Counted from the first letter of the stretch, positions 1 through 12,138 are shown. The stretch: DNA of 64,000 nt from Siphonodentalium dalli (GCA_032622095.1 CP136067.1:62570893-62634892); one strand, 5' to 3'. Notes: a model not told the origin generated them from the sequence alone. Numbers and translations are program-made.

Positions 1-95
1 CGAATTCGATGTCCTTGGTGGGCTCATAACACCACACCTCACTCCCATATAGCAGTATGGGGGCTATTTTGTAATCAAAGAGAGTTAACATCATA
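1..95 (-). pseudogene. LINE reverse transcriptase, C-terminal fragment
   Basis: Read on the minus strand, the first 95 bases give an open stretch with the motif APILLYGSEVW followed by YEPTKDIEF. This is the block downstream of the catalytic palm in many non-LTR retrotransposon reverse transcriptases. It lies on the same strand and in the expected order relative to the linker/RT fragment at 6536-7420, so I take both as one LINE split by the 6.3 kb element between them. The palm with the YxDD box is not seen between the two pieces, so a deletion must also have occurred. Bases 96-240 are not recognisable LINE sequence. The fragment runs off the window edge. Confidence 0.7.
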
Positions 96-240
96 TATAA
101 AGGGCCCGAGATTTAGCGATCTCATCTGATTAAATGATTCTGCCAATTTCTGGTCTGTTCTTCTGCCGAACCAAGTCGTACGGGGACCAATCTGTAATCT
201 GAATCCAGAATCTGAATCGGATTTTAGCGAAATAACGCCT

Positions 241-2490
241 CTGGAGATATTAGTCGACCTCTGCACCCCCCGCCCCCCAGGACTCAACTTCACCCCACTA
301 ATTTTCTTCCTTAAGGTCTCCTCTAATTTTTTTCACTTGTTAACAAGAAAAAAAAGTGGCCGCAGAGACTCCAGACAAGATGGCGTCCATCATGGCGGCC
401 ATTTTTTGTATATGCACCAGGTCTCTTTGATCGCCATTATATTAAAGATGATAGCACATGCGGTCTTGTTTTCCGCTCGATTCGTTATGCTAATATACAA
501 CCCTTACAAATTAGCCAAAAATCCGACACCAGAATCCAATATGGCGGCCAAGATGGCCGCCGAAATGTGAAAATATGCTTGTTTTCTGACATGTTACCAC
601 CTTTCGTTTGTCTCTATGGGAAAATGTTGGCATCTTGCGTCATCTTATACATTTATCGTATAGAGGAGTCATTGGCGAACACATGGGGACCATAATATAC
701 ATTCATTGCGGGATAGTTTTGTCCGATATCACGTTTTCACAAATGCCGGTATAATAGGTCAAAGCCGAATCTACGTTAATTAATAACGCGATGTAATGTT
801 TCGAATCAATGAATGTTATTGCTATTATAACAACACCCATGCATATATATGTGCAGGAGATACTCGAGCTAGGATTCCTCTTATAAATACCTGAGTTGAG
901 GAATATTTACCCAAATCCAAGATGGCTGCCAAAATGGCCACCAGAAATAGAAAAATCGACGAAAATCGCTGATTTTAACATCAGTGAGCATTATTGTCAT
1001 GACAACTCCACACCTGCTTACTATTGTAAGTTGGGAACACTTAGGCAAAGAACTTTCCTTGTACCATATCCAAATAAAAGTCCTCCAAATCCAAAATGGC
1101 GCCCACAATGGCGGACAGATTTAGAAAAATCACCAAAATTCCCTCATATTCACATCATTGGGCATTATTGTCGAGACAACTCCATCCAATCCATGCGTAC
1201 AGTTGAGTTGGAAATACTGAGTTGAAGTAATTACCTTACATCTCATGCAAGAAATGGTTTTCCAAATCGAAGATGGCGGCCAAAATGGCGACTGAAATTT
1301 GAAAACACGCCTGCATTCCTTTACTGTCTTAGGATGGGCGTTATTGTTTAGCGATTTCTACCCGCCATTACATGTTGATATGTATGAATTATTCATCTGG
1401 GTTTGGCAAGTGATACTCACAGTCAATATGGCGGCCAAACTGGCGGCCAGAAATTGAAAAGAAGCCGATATTATTACATACTAATTTCAACTTTTTGTCA
1501 TAATATCGATTTGTATAGACGAAACGGTACATAATATAAGCCATCTATTAGTTCCAATGTAAGTCGTAGCCTTCTGGAAGGATGAAAACCCACAATCGCG
1601 ATGTGACATTTCAAAATCCATTCTCCACTACTGGCCGTAACCGTATATTGGTTCGCCGAATAGTCATATTATGACTTCCAAGAATCAAAACAACAGTACC
1701 TTAGCTTATTCTGAATTGCCACATTCAGCATTATCTAGACCCGTTTCCGTCTCTTCGTCAGATTAATCTATCTCACTCACAACAACAGTTTACTACACTT
1801 CTTTGTAGAAGGGTGCCACTAATCGGAATGTTTCAAACAAAACATATGCCGGTGTCCAGCTCACGTGTTTGTTTCGAAAGCTTGGAATTCTTAGCGAGCT
1901 TCATTCGTGGTATAGCTTATGGTGTAATTCAGATGCTACATATGGGGTATAGGCGTCATCTTGTGCGATATACTAGAAAGGTATTCAGTCGATGCGTATA
2001 CTAGCTTTCAGAAGGATCTATCTGCGTATTGTCAGCTTTGGTGACCTAATGGGTATAACAACGTGTACACCTGGTGATCTTCCAAAACAGCCACTTCTCA
2101 ATATATGGTTCATCAATTCACATACTCATCTAATGCACTGACGTACCCGGACAACTTCTGTATATGGCTTCGAATGTTGAAAGCCCGACATTTGACGGAT
2201 GCATTTCTGCTAAGGCGTAGAAGACCATAATGCATAATATACCCAAACTCCTTGAACATGATCATAAGAACAAGCCTGTTGGCGTCCAGCAATCGTCTCA
2301 CCGAACAGATCCAAGCAGATGATAACAATACACACGGTGCTAGTTTGTGGGTATGTGTCATGATAGTGGAAATGAAATTGGACCATGACTGCACCGTATG
2401 TTTTAGATTCAGACAGGATCTCATGTGTGGCTTTGCTTTCCTTGTATGCTAAGATTGTATGTTCCCATCCGTTTGGAAGCCATCTTAAAC
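241..2490 (+). repeat. Left arm of 6.3 kb palindrome
   Basis: This arm is inverted relative to 4325-6535. Matching landmarks are the TTGTTAACAAG palindrome (near 340 and 6437), the block with paired ATGGC motifs (about 377-1450 against 5330-6410), and the decayed coding block near 2113-2512. The arms differ by scattered substitutions and small indels, so they are not recent copies. Confidence 0.75.
377..1450 (+). repeat. Iterated paired AAGATGGCGGC-type motifs in the arm
   Basis: At about 378-402, 539-565, 918-945, 1095-1118, 1269-1290 and 1424-1447 there are two ATGGC cores 11-16 bp apart, mostly as AATATGGCGGCCAA or AAGATGGCGGCCAA. Several are followed by GAAATTTGAAAA or AAATTGAAAA. The right arm has the mirrored set. 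The core matches the published YY1 consensus (CAAGATGGCGGC). Whether anything binds here is unknown. Confidence 0.55.
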
Positions 2491-2512
2491 AACTGGACCA
2501 GGCGTGTGTCAT
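2113..2512 (-). pseudogene. Decayed conserved coding block, left arm
   Basis: Two overlapping minus-strand frames together match the plus-strand block at 4354-4718. Shared protein-level features are FI(S/P)TIM followed by HKLAP, then a downstream stretch that ends at a stop in the same place in both arms (codons for EYVN here, EFVS in the other arm). Conservation of frame, residues and stop in two diverged arms argues that this was the C-terminal part of a real element-encoded protein. Frames are shifted near 2420 and near 2215. I do not recognise the family. Confidence 0.45.
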
Positions 2513-2880
2513 TGGCTACTGCTGTATAAGCCCCACCAAGACTGGGGTGTAGTCTTAAAGGCGATACCTTTGATAGTTGGTTGATATGTCATACTCACGC
2601 TGGATGGTATGGTTCAAGAAAGTACAAAAGGGTGAAATGTTCAACGCGAAGAACATCCAGAGGAAAGTTACGCTGATGAGCTCTTGCATTCAGTTCAACA
2701 AACGTTGGTACACCAAGTGATTTCTTGGTAACATCACCATTGCGACCATTTTCCTGCAAGAGACATTAACTACTATATTCTAAAGTTATATATATAAAGC
2801 TATATGATCATAAAGGTCGCGTTCCCCAACGTCAACAGCCATTGCCATCGAGACTGTAAATTGGGTTACGTAGCGTTTTT

Positions 2881-3110
2881 CCGAAGACCCATAACTCCGA
2901 AGGTCCGATTCTCCGAAGGTCAGATTCTCCGACGCCCCGATTCTCCGAAAGCCCATAACTCCGAAGTCCCGATTCTCCGAAATCCCATAACTCCGAAGAC
3001 CCATAAATCCGAAAGCCCATAACTCCGAACGCCTATGACACCGAACGCCCATAACTCCGAAGGTCTATAACTCCGAAGGGCCGATTCTCCGAAGGTCCGA
3101 TTCTCCGAAG
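2881..3110 (+). repeat. 16-bp tandem array, left arm of copy 1
   Basis: About 14 units of 16 bp, all starting CCGAA and ending in one of two suffixes, CATAACT-type (A) or CGATTCT-type (B). The order is A B B B A B A A A A A A B B. The order in copy 2 is the same plus one extra B. Confidence 0.9.
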
Positions 3111-3827
3111 ATCATGTTTTATCGCTTATTAAATAGTGTACAGTCCAGTGGCGGGGTCAATGGGGCCCTAGTGAAGACCGCCCCCAAAAAACGTGTCAAA
3201 TGTCATGTAAACGTCAGGAAATTCCTCCTAGGCATTCAAATATTCACAGTGTTCCTGCCCAGGGGAGCCCCCGGACCAACGATTGGGGGCTACCCCTCCC
3301 ATGTATGCGCTCCCCAAATCAGGCCTTCGTGATATGCTTTCGGCATATCATATGCATGATATACCCCCCCCCCCCACACATCCCCCACATATGCTAATTA
3401 ATGTGCACCCCTAAATGGGAACCTTGGCTCCGCCACTGTTGTACACCGGGTATATTATAACGAAACGCTGCGAGAATGTCAGAGTAGCCTAACATGCACA
3501 GGGGCGACAAGTTCTTCCCCGTTCACCCCTGTACATTTTACTCTGGCATCTCATGGGCCAACGTAACGTTATAGTATCTGGTGTATAGTCAGTGGCGGGC
3601 CAGGATTCCCATTTAGGTGGGGGCAGTAGGAAAAGTTTGAATATTTTGATGCCCCATCAACGATTTCCGGGCGTTTACATGACATTGGACATGTTTTGGT
3701 AGGGGCCCATATTGTCTGAAATAGCAAGTAGAGGTTTAATGGGGGAAGTGGGAATTTTGGGACCCCTTGGCTTCGCCACTGGACTGTACACTATTTAGTA
3801 AACGATAATACCCCGATAAAACAAAAT

Positions 3828-4110
3828 CTTCGGAGAATCGGACCTTCAGAGAATCGGACCTTCGGAGTTATGGGCCGTCGGAGAATCGGGCCTTCGGAGT
3901 TATAGGTCTTCGGAGTTATAGGTCTTCGGAGAATCGGCCCTTCGGAGTTATGGGCTTTCGGAGAATCGGATCTTCGGAGTTATGGGCCGTCGGAGAATCG
4001 GGTCTTCGGAGTTATGGGCCGTCGGAGAATCGGGTCTTCGGAGTTGTGGGCCGTCGGAGAATCGGGTCTTCGGAGTTGTGGGCCTTCGTAGTAATAGGTC
4101 TTCGGAAAAC
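3828..4110 (-). repeat. 16-bp tandem array, right arm of copy 1
   Basis: About 17 inverted units of the same 16-bp repeat (CTTCGGAGAATCGGAC and CTTCGGAGTTATGGGC types), longer than the left array. Confidence 0.9.
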
Positions 4111-4324
4111 CGGTGTGACACCGTAAATTGTTCTTTAAATACATAGTGAAATAAATGCACCACATTTCCTGACATTTTCTTGAATAATACCGCCCACATA
4201 CTGACACTAACCATGAGAGAGGATAACAAAAAACGCATACATTCATGCTATAAAGACATTATCCTTTAGTCCATCCGACTGTTTTGAGGGAGGCTAGCAT
4301 AGTATTATCCAGACAAGAATGTAC

Positions 4325-6535
4325 GTAGTTGAATCAGAAAGGCTTCGAAACGGATGTGGAAATACAATCTTACCACAACAAATAAAACCGACACGCATGC
4401 CATTCTATATCTTAAACATGCACCAGGTGTAGGGGTGGTGTATACCTTGGCCCATTTCATTCCCACTATCATGGCGCATGTCCACAAACTAGCACCACGA
4501 GCATTGTTCTTCTCTGCTGGGAGATATTCGACGAGACAACTGCGGGGCGTCACACAGTTTGCTTCGGATCATGGTCAAGAAGTGTGGGTAGTCTGTGCAC
4601 TATGGTCTTCTCCTTAGCAGATAGACATCTGCCCAAGGGAATGAGACAGCTAGCAACCTTCGAAACACAGTCGAAGTTGTCCACATATGCCAATGCGTTC
4701 GCTGAGTTTGTGAGTTGACGAACCATCTATTGAGAAGTGACTAGCTAACTGGTTCGCCAGGTGTACATGTCGTTATCCCCATGGGGTATGAGACACATAC
4801 ATAGAGATGACCTTCTGTAAACTTGTATACTCATCGGTCATATGCCTTCCTAGTTCAAGATAACGCACAAATATAATATTTAGCAAATATTTAAAATCGT
4901 AAGCTAGACACCGGAAAATGAATTGTTTGAAACGTTATGATTAGAGGGACCCTACTCCCAGGAAGTGGTGAATACTTTGTCGGTGTTAGCGACCTAGATT
5001 TATCAGAAAAAGAAATGGAAGCTGGTCCAGATAATTATGGACGTGACGTGGCAAATCAGATTCTGTTATCAGGTAATTGTTCTGATATAACTATTCGGCG
5101 CACCTACGCTTACGGCCATTATCGGAGCTAAGTGGAGAATGTATTTCGAAATGCCACATCGCGATATTAATTGTGGTTTTTCATCTTTCCAGAAGGATAC
5201 GAGCTATGTTATGCGTTTTGATACCTTTAAGTTAAACTAGTAGATGGTTTATGTACAGTTTCGTCCATACATACCGATATTATGACAAAAAATTGAAATT
5301 AATATATGAAAATATCGATTTCTTTTCAATTTCTATCCGCCAATTTAGCAGCGATTTTGGCTGTGAGTATCAAATGCCAAACCCCAATGAATACTTCATG
5401 TCACTATTCCATATAAACTTGTAATGGTGGATAGAAATCGCGAAACAATAACGCCCATCGTAAGAAAGTAAAGAAATGTAGACTTGTTTTCATATTTCGG
5501 TCGCCATTTTGGCCGCCATCTTCGATTTTGAAAACAATTTCTTGCATGAGATGTAATGTAATTACTTCACCTCAGTATTTCCAACTCAACTGTAAGCATG
5601 GGTGGAGTTGTCTCGACAATAATGCCCAATGATGTGAATATGAGGGAATTTTGGTGATTTTTCAAAATCTGTTCGCCATTGTGGGCGCCATTTTGGATTT
5701 GGGGGACTTTTATTTGGATATGGTACAAGGAAAGTTCTTCGCCTCAGTGTTCCCAACTCACAATAGTAAATAGGTGTGTAGTTTTCATGACAATAATGCT
5801 CACTGATATTAAAATCGGCGATTTTCGGCGATTGTTTTATTTCTGGTGGCCATTTTGGCAGCCATCTTGGATTTGGGTAAATATTCCTCAACTCAGGTAT
5901 AAGAGGAATCCTAGCTCGAGTATCTCCTGCACATATATATACATGGGTGTTGTTATAATAGCAATAACATTCATTGATTCGAAACATTGCATCGCGTTAT
6001 TAACGTAGATTCGGCTTTGACCTATTATACCGGCCTTTGGGAAAACGTGATATCGGACAAAAATATCCCGCAATGAATGTATATTATGGTCCCCATGTGG
6101 TCGCCAATGACTCCTCTATATGATAAATGTATAATATGACGCAAAGATGCCAACATTTTCCCACAGAGACAAACGAAAGGTGGTAACATGTCAGAAAAAT
6201 AGCATGTTTTTACATTTCGGCGTCCATCTTGGCCGCCATATTGGATTCTGGTGTCGGATTTTTGGCTAATTTGTAAGGGTTGTATATTAGCATAACGAAT
6301 CGTGCGGAAAACAAGACCGCGCGTGATACCATCTTTACTATAACGGCGATCAAAGAGACCTGGTGCATTTAAATAAAATGGCCGCCATGATGGACGCCAT
6401 CTTGTCTGGAGTCTCTGCGGCCACTTTTTTTTCTTGTTAACAAGTGAAAAAAAATAGAGGAAACCTCAAGGAAGAAAATTAGTGGGGTGAAGTTGAGTCC
6501 TGGGGGAGGGGTGCAGAGGTCGACCAATATCTCCT
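4325..6535 (-). repeat. Right arm of 6.3 kb palindrome
   Basis: Inverted counterpart of 241-2490. Its outer end abuts the LINE RT fragment directly at 6536. Confidence 0.75.
4354..4718 (+). pseudogene. Decayed conserved coding block, right arm
   Basis: The plus-strand frame with FIPTIMAHVHKLAP is open to a stop near 4617. A neighbouring frame continues with LPKGMRQLATFETQSKL and closes at TGA 4716-4718, matching the stop of the left-arm copy. The upstream portion (before about 4440) matches the left arm at nucleotide level but frames disagree, so both copies are broken. Function unknown; plausibly the element's own replication or transposition protein. Confidence 0.45.
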
Positions 6536-7420
6536 GGACTATAAGCCTTTCGGAAATCAACGAAAGTACAGTACAGTTTTTCCCCACTAGATAAATACAT
6601 ATCGATGATAGTCTGTAGGACATATACGTTATCAATAGTAGAGTGTTTACGGCGGTAGCCCGTTTGATACTCGTTGATTAAATGCTCTTCATCGGAGAAG
6701 TTAATTAATCTTTTGTTCATGATAGAAGTGAACATCTTAGCTATACAGCTTAACAATGTTATCCCTCGATACGAATCTAGGTTATCACGAACTCCTGCTT
6801 TTTTATAAATATGTTTAATCATCCCTATAGCCCAGTCATCTGGGAAACACCCAGTATTTAGGATAAAGTTAAATAGTTTGCAATATAAGGGTGTCATGAT
6901 GTCAATTGATGCTTTCAAATATTCATTAGGTATGAGATCAATTCCTGGAGATTTATTGGCTTTCAAATTCCCAGTAGCCACTCTAAATTTCTTCTTCAGT
7001 TATCGGATCGTTTAAGGGGGCCGAAATCCTTCGTCATAGATTTCATCGATTTTGTTCCCAAGTTTGTCGATTTGGTCGTCAGGTAAGCTGGGGCCCTTAA
7101 AATGACCATATAATGTGTCTAACGGAATGTTACATTATTGTGTCTTAGTTCGGCTAGATTTAGAATGTTTGTCTAGAGCTTTCCAAAATTCTTTGCTGGA
7201 TGTTCGGCTTAATTCTTCGACAATATTTGTTCGCTCATATTTAATTTTTGAATCCATCGTTTGTCTGAAACGTTTCCCGGATTATCTCATTCTTATTTTG
7301 TTGTCGGCGCTTCTAAACTTCTTCTATGCGCCCTTCGCCAAGTGAAATTGTTTTCGCATATGTTTGCAATCTTTGTCAAACCATGACTTATTTGTTTCGC
7401 GTTTTTATTTCCAATTCTTA
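6536..7420 (-). pseudogene. LINE linker and reverse transcriptase N-terminal half
   Basis: On the minus strand the upstream end encodes the linker between endonuclease and reverse transcriptase (SWFDKDCKHMRKQF, then SSKEFWKALDK). The RT fingers/palm start follows in the frame 6981 to 6536: NKSPGIDLIPNEYLK, CFPDDWAIGMIKHIYKK, DSYRGITLLSCIAK, EYQTGYRRKHST and LYCTFVDFRKAY. This block order is standard for non-LTR retrotransposons. The frame ends where the 6.3 kb palindrome begins, before the YxDD box. The linker contains in-frame stops and shifts, so the copy is dead. The clade is uncertain. Confidence 0.85.
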
Positions 7421-7526
7421 TCGACATTAACCTTTCCGAATGCACCATCAAACACGAATGGTTACGGAATTAACATTTTTGGTAAATTTTGGAAAACACA
7501 GACAAACACAAAAAGAAATGTGTTAA

Positions 7527-7996
7527 AGGCCCACTTTAAAATTTTCGAACCCTCAGATCACATTTTATAAAATATTCCATATTATATACGATTTGGAAGA
7601 GGAAGCTCCAAAACATTGTATTTTCAACTTATTCGATGTAATAAACTGTGAACATGTTGTTTTTGTTGATATATCGACGTCTGTTCTGCGCTGAAGTTAC
7701 TGCACACAGGCGATGACATGTTTTCAATGGAAGGGGAATAGCGCTATATATTTAGATATAGAGTTATTCCCTTTCCATTGAAAATAATACAGTTTGAATT
7801 ATGTGGCATTCGAGGGAAATGATTTTATAATTCCACTATTTTCTATTGCTCCATGTGGAGCTTCTGGGACACAGACGTTCCAAATGGTTATGAATTATAG
7901 TATTTTAATCATATTTGATGACATAGATTGTTATTAAAACCGTATATCAAGGCAATATACAAAAAATAATCGGTGACTCGACAATTAAGTGGGCCT
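7527..7996. mobile_element. TTAA-flanked MITE, 470 bp
   Basis: The TIRs are AGGCCCACTTTAA at the left and TTAAGTGGGCCT at the right, flanked by TTAA at 7523-7526 and 7997-8000. A long hairpin (7718-7787; arms with CAATGGAA and GGGAATA) sits at the centre. A TTAA target is typical of piggyBac and Kolobok elements. No coding capacity. Confidence 0.7.
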
Positions 7997-8000
7997 TTAA

Positions 8001-9472
8001 CAGCCTGTAGTTGATACACAGTTATGACATACACTAGAATATCTCGGTCCAACATTGACATATATATTGGCATGCATTGTCATGTTGTATATTTTTGGAT
8101 ACCATGCACACAATCCCAAATTCGTGCAAGGATAGCAAATATTACATGGTGACCACATCGAACGAGGAATCATACCAGCCTGAGGCCATTGCTTCCACAA
8201 AAAGCCAAAAATAAATAAATGATAAGATCACACTGGTTTGTGCAACATATTCTTCATTTGTATTATCATATGCATATATATGTCATTCAAGCAGACTGGC
8301 GGTTAATAGAGTAACATACATGTATAGAAACCAAAATAAAAATGCCTTGCACAAGCATACTATCTACATTTAGCAATACATGTGGATTTACCGAACTGTA
8401 ATTACCTTATACTACTTGACTTTTCACACATCAGTTTGATATTAGATGGCTACCAAGTTTCAATAAGTGTAATAGGTCTATACCGGTTTGCATATATCAA
8501 TCAACATCAAAATCTGATATTCTGGCAAAATACAATCAGATCAGTGGCAGTGGCTAATGTGTCTTAGTGGTCTATATAATTTGCACGATCAAATATAACA
8601 ATACATGCCTGTCAAAAATATATATGGTCAACCTTATACGGCATAGGTATGCACGATTCTATCATAATTACAAGTTATACCACAAGTTCTTATTTTGGTT
8701 CTTATATTATGCTTCAATGTCCTTACTTATACTAAACTGCTCTCCAATATGTAGTCGTATAAAATAAAATAATGGTTTGAGGTTAACAGTTTAAATTAAC
8801 AATTCTTAATACGAATCAGACAGTCAGAATTGGAATATGTTTATCTGCTCTGTATATAAAATATAAGCTATATCCTGGGTGGGTGACTGAGTGTCATCAA
8901 AAGCTGTTAATTCGGTTACTTCAATGGTAATATATCGAACTAATGTACGAAATACATCAGGATAATATACATCGTTTCCGACGATACGACCCCACACTTT
9001 AGACTGTACACTTGAAGATACGTTATCACATAGAAGTGAATGAAATCAGCACAGAATCACACTGAACTTTAGCTATAAAGACTGAAAATGAAGTATGCCA
9101 CACTTTTGAGATTATTTGAAACATGAAATGGGAAAAATTGTGAGTTGTGAAGACAGTCCAACCCTTTGGATGAATTAACCATGGTAAGTAAATATATACA
9201 GAAAATTGAGATACGAGATACTCTTGATTGAGTTGCCTGTGTGTGATGGTAACGGAATTAACATATGGGGTTTTCCAATATCTATATCAATGGACCATGC
9301 CAACCATGATCTTCATTTGTTGATCCTACAATTTTGGCAAATGTTCACCAATGACATATAGATTCCTTATTACAAATAATTTTTTTGATCAATAGGAATT
9401 ATATTTTTTCAAAAATGGCTCGCAATGTTCCCCGATAAGGAATTTCCGCACATATCGGTTATATCTTGTTAG
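8001..9472. other. AT-rich sequence without recognisable gene
   Basis: Only short open frames (66 codons or fewer) on both strands; no motif, repeat array or terminal repeat recognised. Confidence 0.5.
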
Positions 9473-9575
9473 TTTACCATGGTAGTACCACAGTACTTTA
9501 CACTTTACCATATAGTAGTAACATGGTACTCTATCATGGAAGTACCGTGATACTTTGCCATGGTAGTACCAGGGT
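9473..9575. repeat. Palindrome-rich minisatellite with CATGGTAGTACC
   Basis: About five imperfect repetitions of ACCATGGTAGTACCACAGTA-like units. Each contains a self-complementary TACCATGGTA core, so it could extrude small hairpins. Confidence 0.7.
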
Positions 9576-10426
9576 ACATTTTTAGATTAGACGCCTTAAA
9601 ATTTGAGACAACAGATTAGAGTTCAATACTGAGACGCATGATACCTAACGTGTTAAACTCTTCTTGATGCCTCACTTAGTTGTACCAATAGTATTGTCAC
9701 ATTCTGTTGATGTTTGAATATGACACCGGGTACAATTGTTTTGCACTGTTTTTGCAACTAACAAAATATGATTTTCTTCTCACAAAAATAGACAGAAAAC
9801 GCATCACCTGCGCAATGTTCTACTGTGAAATAGAGTTGTCTCTCGTGTTAGTACCATCGTAAAGTAAACCACAGAACAAAACTTGTCGGTCCACAACAGC
9901 TTGGGATATCGGTTGGGTTATATTGATGTTATTTTGGACCGAGTCCCGCCCGTTACTCTTCTAACAGACTTTACGCCCATTAATGTGGGCGGGAGTTATC
10001 CTGCTTGTATATGTCTTCGGGTTAGGTCAAATGCACGCTTTGAGTATATGTACATAAAGGACAGCCTTTCTCAAACACGATGCTGTACAAAACAAGGGTA
10101 TATCAGAGGTCCGTTGAATGTTAAAGAAACGAGATTTATAAGTAAACAAAGCCTTGATTTCCATAGAATTTAGATTTGTCGTGTTATCAGAAAATGTATG
10201 TAAAGAATAGATTAAACGATCGTGTCATCGCTTTACCTTTTCTATCACGTTAAATGAAATATTATTTTGAAGACATAGTCACACCGACCATTCGAAAACG
10301 CACATCTGTGTTGCCAACCGCACTCAATTCCTACGACGATACAACCGCGCATCTCCTAGTTTTTATGTTGCAATATGTACCACGAAATCGACAGAAATAG
10401 AGTGTTTTAATTTATTTTGACAGAAT
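9576..10426. other. No recognisable gene
   Basis: A 96-codon plus-strand open frame (9883-10173) has no recognisable motif and no supporting splice or start context. A GC-rich inverted pair (CCCGCCC near 9947 and GGGCGGG near 9987) is the only local structure. Confidence 0.4.
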
Positions 10427-10728
10427 GGAACGGTTGGTGAAGTAGCAGTTATATTCGCTCAATACCTCGACATTTATCGGGTTGAATTCAATACAGTTCT
10501 GTATATTTCGACAAAGCATTGGGGTAGAAATAGGCTGCAGAAACAGAAACAGCCCGGGTCCTACCTTTGAAACAATTGTTTTCGCAAATTGTATCGGAAT
10601 TTAGCAACACGATTGAGTATTTCCTCTTCTATTTTTTCGGATTCCTGTAGTCAAATCTTCCTGTAACCACCTTGCGTTGAATTGAATATTCATCCGTTCA
10701 CCAATTTCCATAATTTGAGTCGATTTCG
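10427..10728 (+). repeat. Dispersed repeat, inverted copy at 35741-36042
   Basis: Starts GGAACGGTTGGT and shares landmarks CAAAGCATTGGGGTAGAAAT and GCCCGGG with the reverse complement of 35741-36042. Overall similarity is high with small indels. Neither copy has clear termini. Confidence 0.75.
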
Positions 10729-11160
10729 GAGCTGGGTATATCGAAAAATACACGACAATACTTCTTTGTGACCAACAACCAACCATCTATGTTGCTTCTA
10801 TTCTAATTATTACTAAAGTATATATCGCGTATGTATGTGTCCAGCTCGATGTTTAAAGAGCGACTATTCGTTTATCGGAACGAGATGTACTCAAATGCGT
10901 CTCGTCTCGTGCTGAAATGACACATTCGGCAAACCATATTATTCAAATCAGCTGATATACGAGTCCGTACGTTCTTGAATTTTGAAGCATGATATACTTG
11001 ACCAGCTTGTCCCGTGTCGATGTGGTCGCATTCATGGTTGTAGAAACGTGTTGTAAAGGACTTTGCTATATCATTGAACATAATTTCTCAGTCGAATTTA
11101 GTTGCTTGAAAGAATTTAGCGTCTGAACGAATAACCTATATATATGTCCATGTGAACTGG
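10729..11160. other. No recognisable gene
   Basis: Short frames only; no terminal repeats seen. Confidence 0.4.
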
Positions 11161-11162
11161 TA

Positions 11163-11848
11163 CACGCAAAAAACTCAAGTGCTGTATTCTTACACTTGGC
11201 AAGTGTTACACTGATTTCGGCAGTACACGTGCCATTTTCACACCTGAAGTGTACTCAAAAGAGCCTTACGTCAGGTGTAATGCGTTTTCGGTAGCACCTC
11301 GCAATGTGCTGAATTTCCAACACTTCTACGGACTCATCGTTTCGGACAAGGACCATTTTGATTGGACGTCACTAGATTCGACGTCAATAGTCTGAGACTC
11401 AATCACAGATACATTTTTTTCCACGCGGTCAACTGGTCGCCATTTTGATCAACTGAAGTGAAAGTGACTGTGACGACCAGCTTCTTTCAACAAAAACAAC
11501 ATTATTTCACTTTGGATCACTTTGGTGAGTATTGAATGTTGAATGCAGTGAGTATTGGACTAAGACGTGTTTTAAGAAAGAGGTAAAGTGTGCTTCAGAC
11601 ATTTCCAAATCGGGACCAAGGTAGTCATAAGGTGTTATTTCTACACTTGTAAGTGCATCTCTACATATCCCCAGGTGCAGTAGTATTACACTTCGGGTGC
11701 TGCAATGTAAAACTTGGTAAGTGCTATATGTTTAGCACCTGAATAAGTGTTGTCGGCGCACTTCGGGTGCTGTCCCTATTCGAGCACTTGTTAAGTGTGA
11801 TATACAGCACTCTAAAGGATAGGTTTAGCACTTCGGTTTTTTTGTGTG
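11163..11848. mobile_element. TA-flanked TIR element rich in AAGTGC hairpins
   Basis: The left TIR CACGCAAAAAACTCAAGTGC matches the inverted right end GCACTTCGGTTTTTTTGTGT. TA lies at 11161-11162 and 11849-11850. The interior has many inverted or direct copies of CACTTGTAAGTGC and CACTTCGGGTGCTG (11160-11300 and 11640-11835). A TA target is the Tc1/mariner hallmark. No transposase. Confidence 0.7.
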
Positions 11849-12138
11849 TAGAGTTTTGTTCCCCGGACACTAGTATATAGTAATATTGTATTGCTGTTAT
11901 GTGTGTTGGATTTGCCTATGATTTAGGTTACATTATGCAGCGGCCTATACTGCCATGTGTAGCAACACTCAGTACTGGGGCTAATCACTTTTGACTCCCG
12001 TAAAATGGGTTTCACCACATATTGTCATAGCCACAAGTGGGCCCGTGTCACGACACACTATCGAGAAAACGACGGGCGTCATACTGCACGAGTTAAAGCG
12101 ATTCCAAGACTTCAACAATACGAATGTGACATAGTGAA

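Larger units (their letters stand above)
2864..4122. mobile_element. Fold-back element with 16-bp-repeat arms, copy 1
   Basis: The element begins GGTTACGTAGCG and ends GTGACACC, and is flanked by an 8-bp direct repeat GTAAATTG (2856-2863 and 4123-4130). The arms are tandem 16-bp repeats in opposite orientation (2881-3110 and 3828-4110). The 0.7 kb core is also folded: a segment with ATGTCATGTAAACG near 3200 is inverted near 3665-3685, and CCAGTGGCG recurs inverted. A second copy with its own target duplication is at 17408-18681. No transposase is present. An 8-bp duplication is compatible with hAT or P-like elements. Confidence 0.85.
241..6535. mobile_element. 6.3 kb near-palindromic (fold-back) element inserted in a LINE
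   Basis: The left end (CTGGAGATATTAGTCGACC) and right end (GGTCGACCAATATCTCCTGG) are inverted copies. Similarity continues inward for about 2.2 kb on each side, colinear throughout. The element interrupts a minus-strand LINE reverse transcriptase just after its VDFRKAY motif. A target duplication is not evident, so the left end may be eroded. The arms carry a conserved but broken coding region (2113-2512 and 4354-4718). A younger fold-back element (2864-4122) sits in the central spacer. The superfamily is unknown. Confidence 0.75.

Noticed and set aside
896-1225. 109-codon frame and its mirror at 5586-5987
   Set aside because: The residues come from repeated ATGGC pairs and stops differ between the arms; it is non-coding arm sequence.
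2881-4110. CRISPR-like array from regularly spaced 16-bp repeats
   Set aside because: There are no unique spacers, the repeats are contiguous, and the context is eukaryotic.
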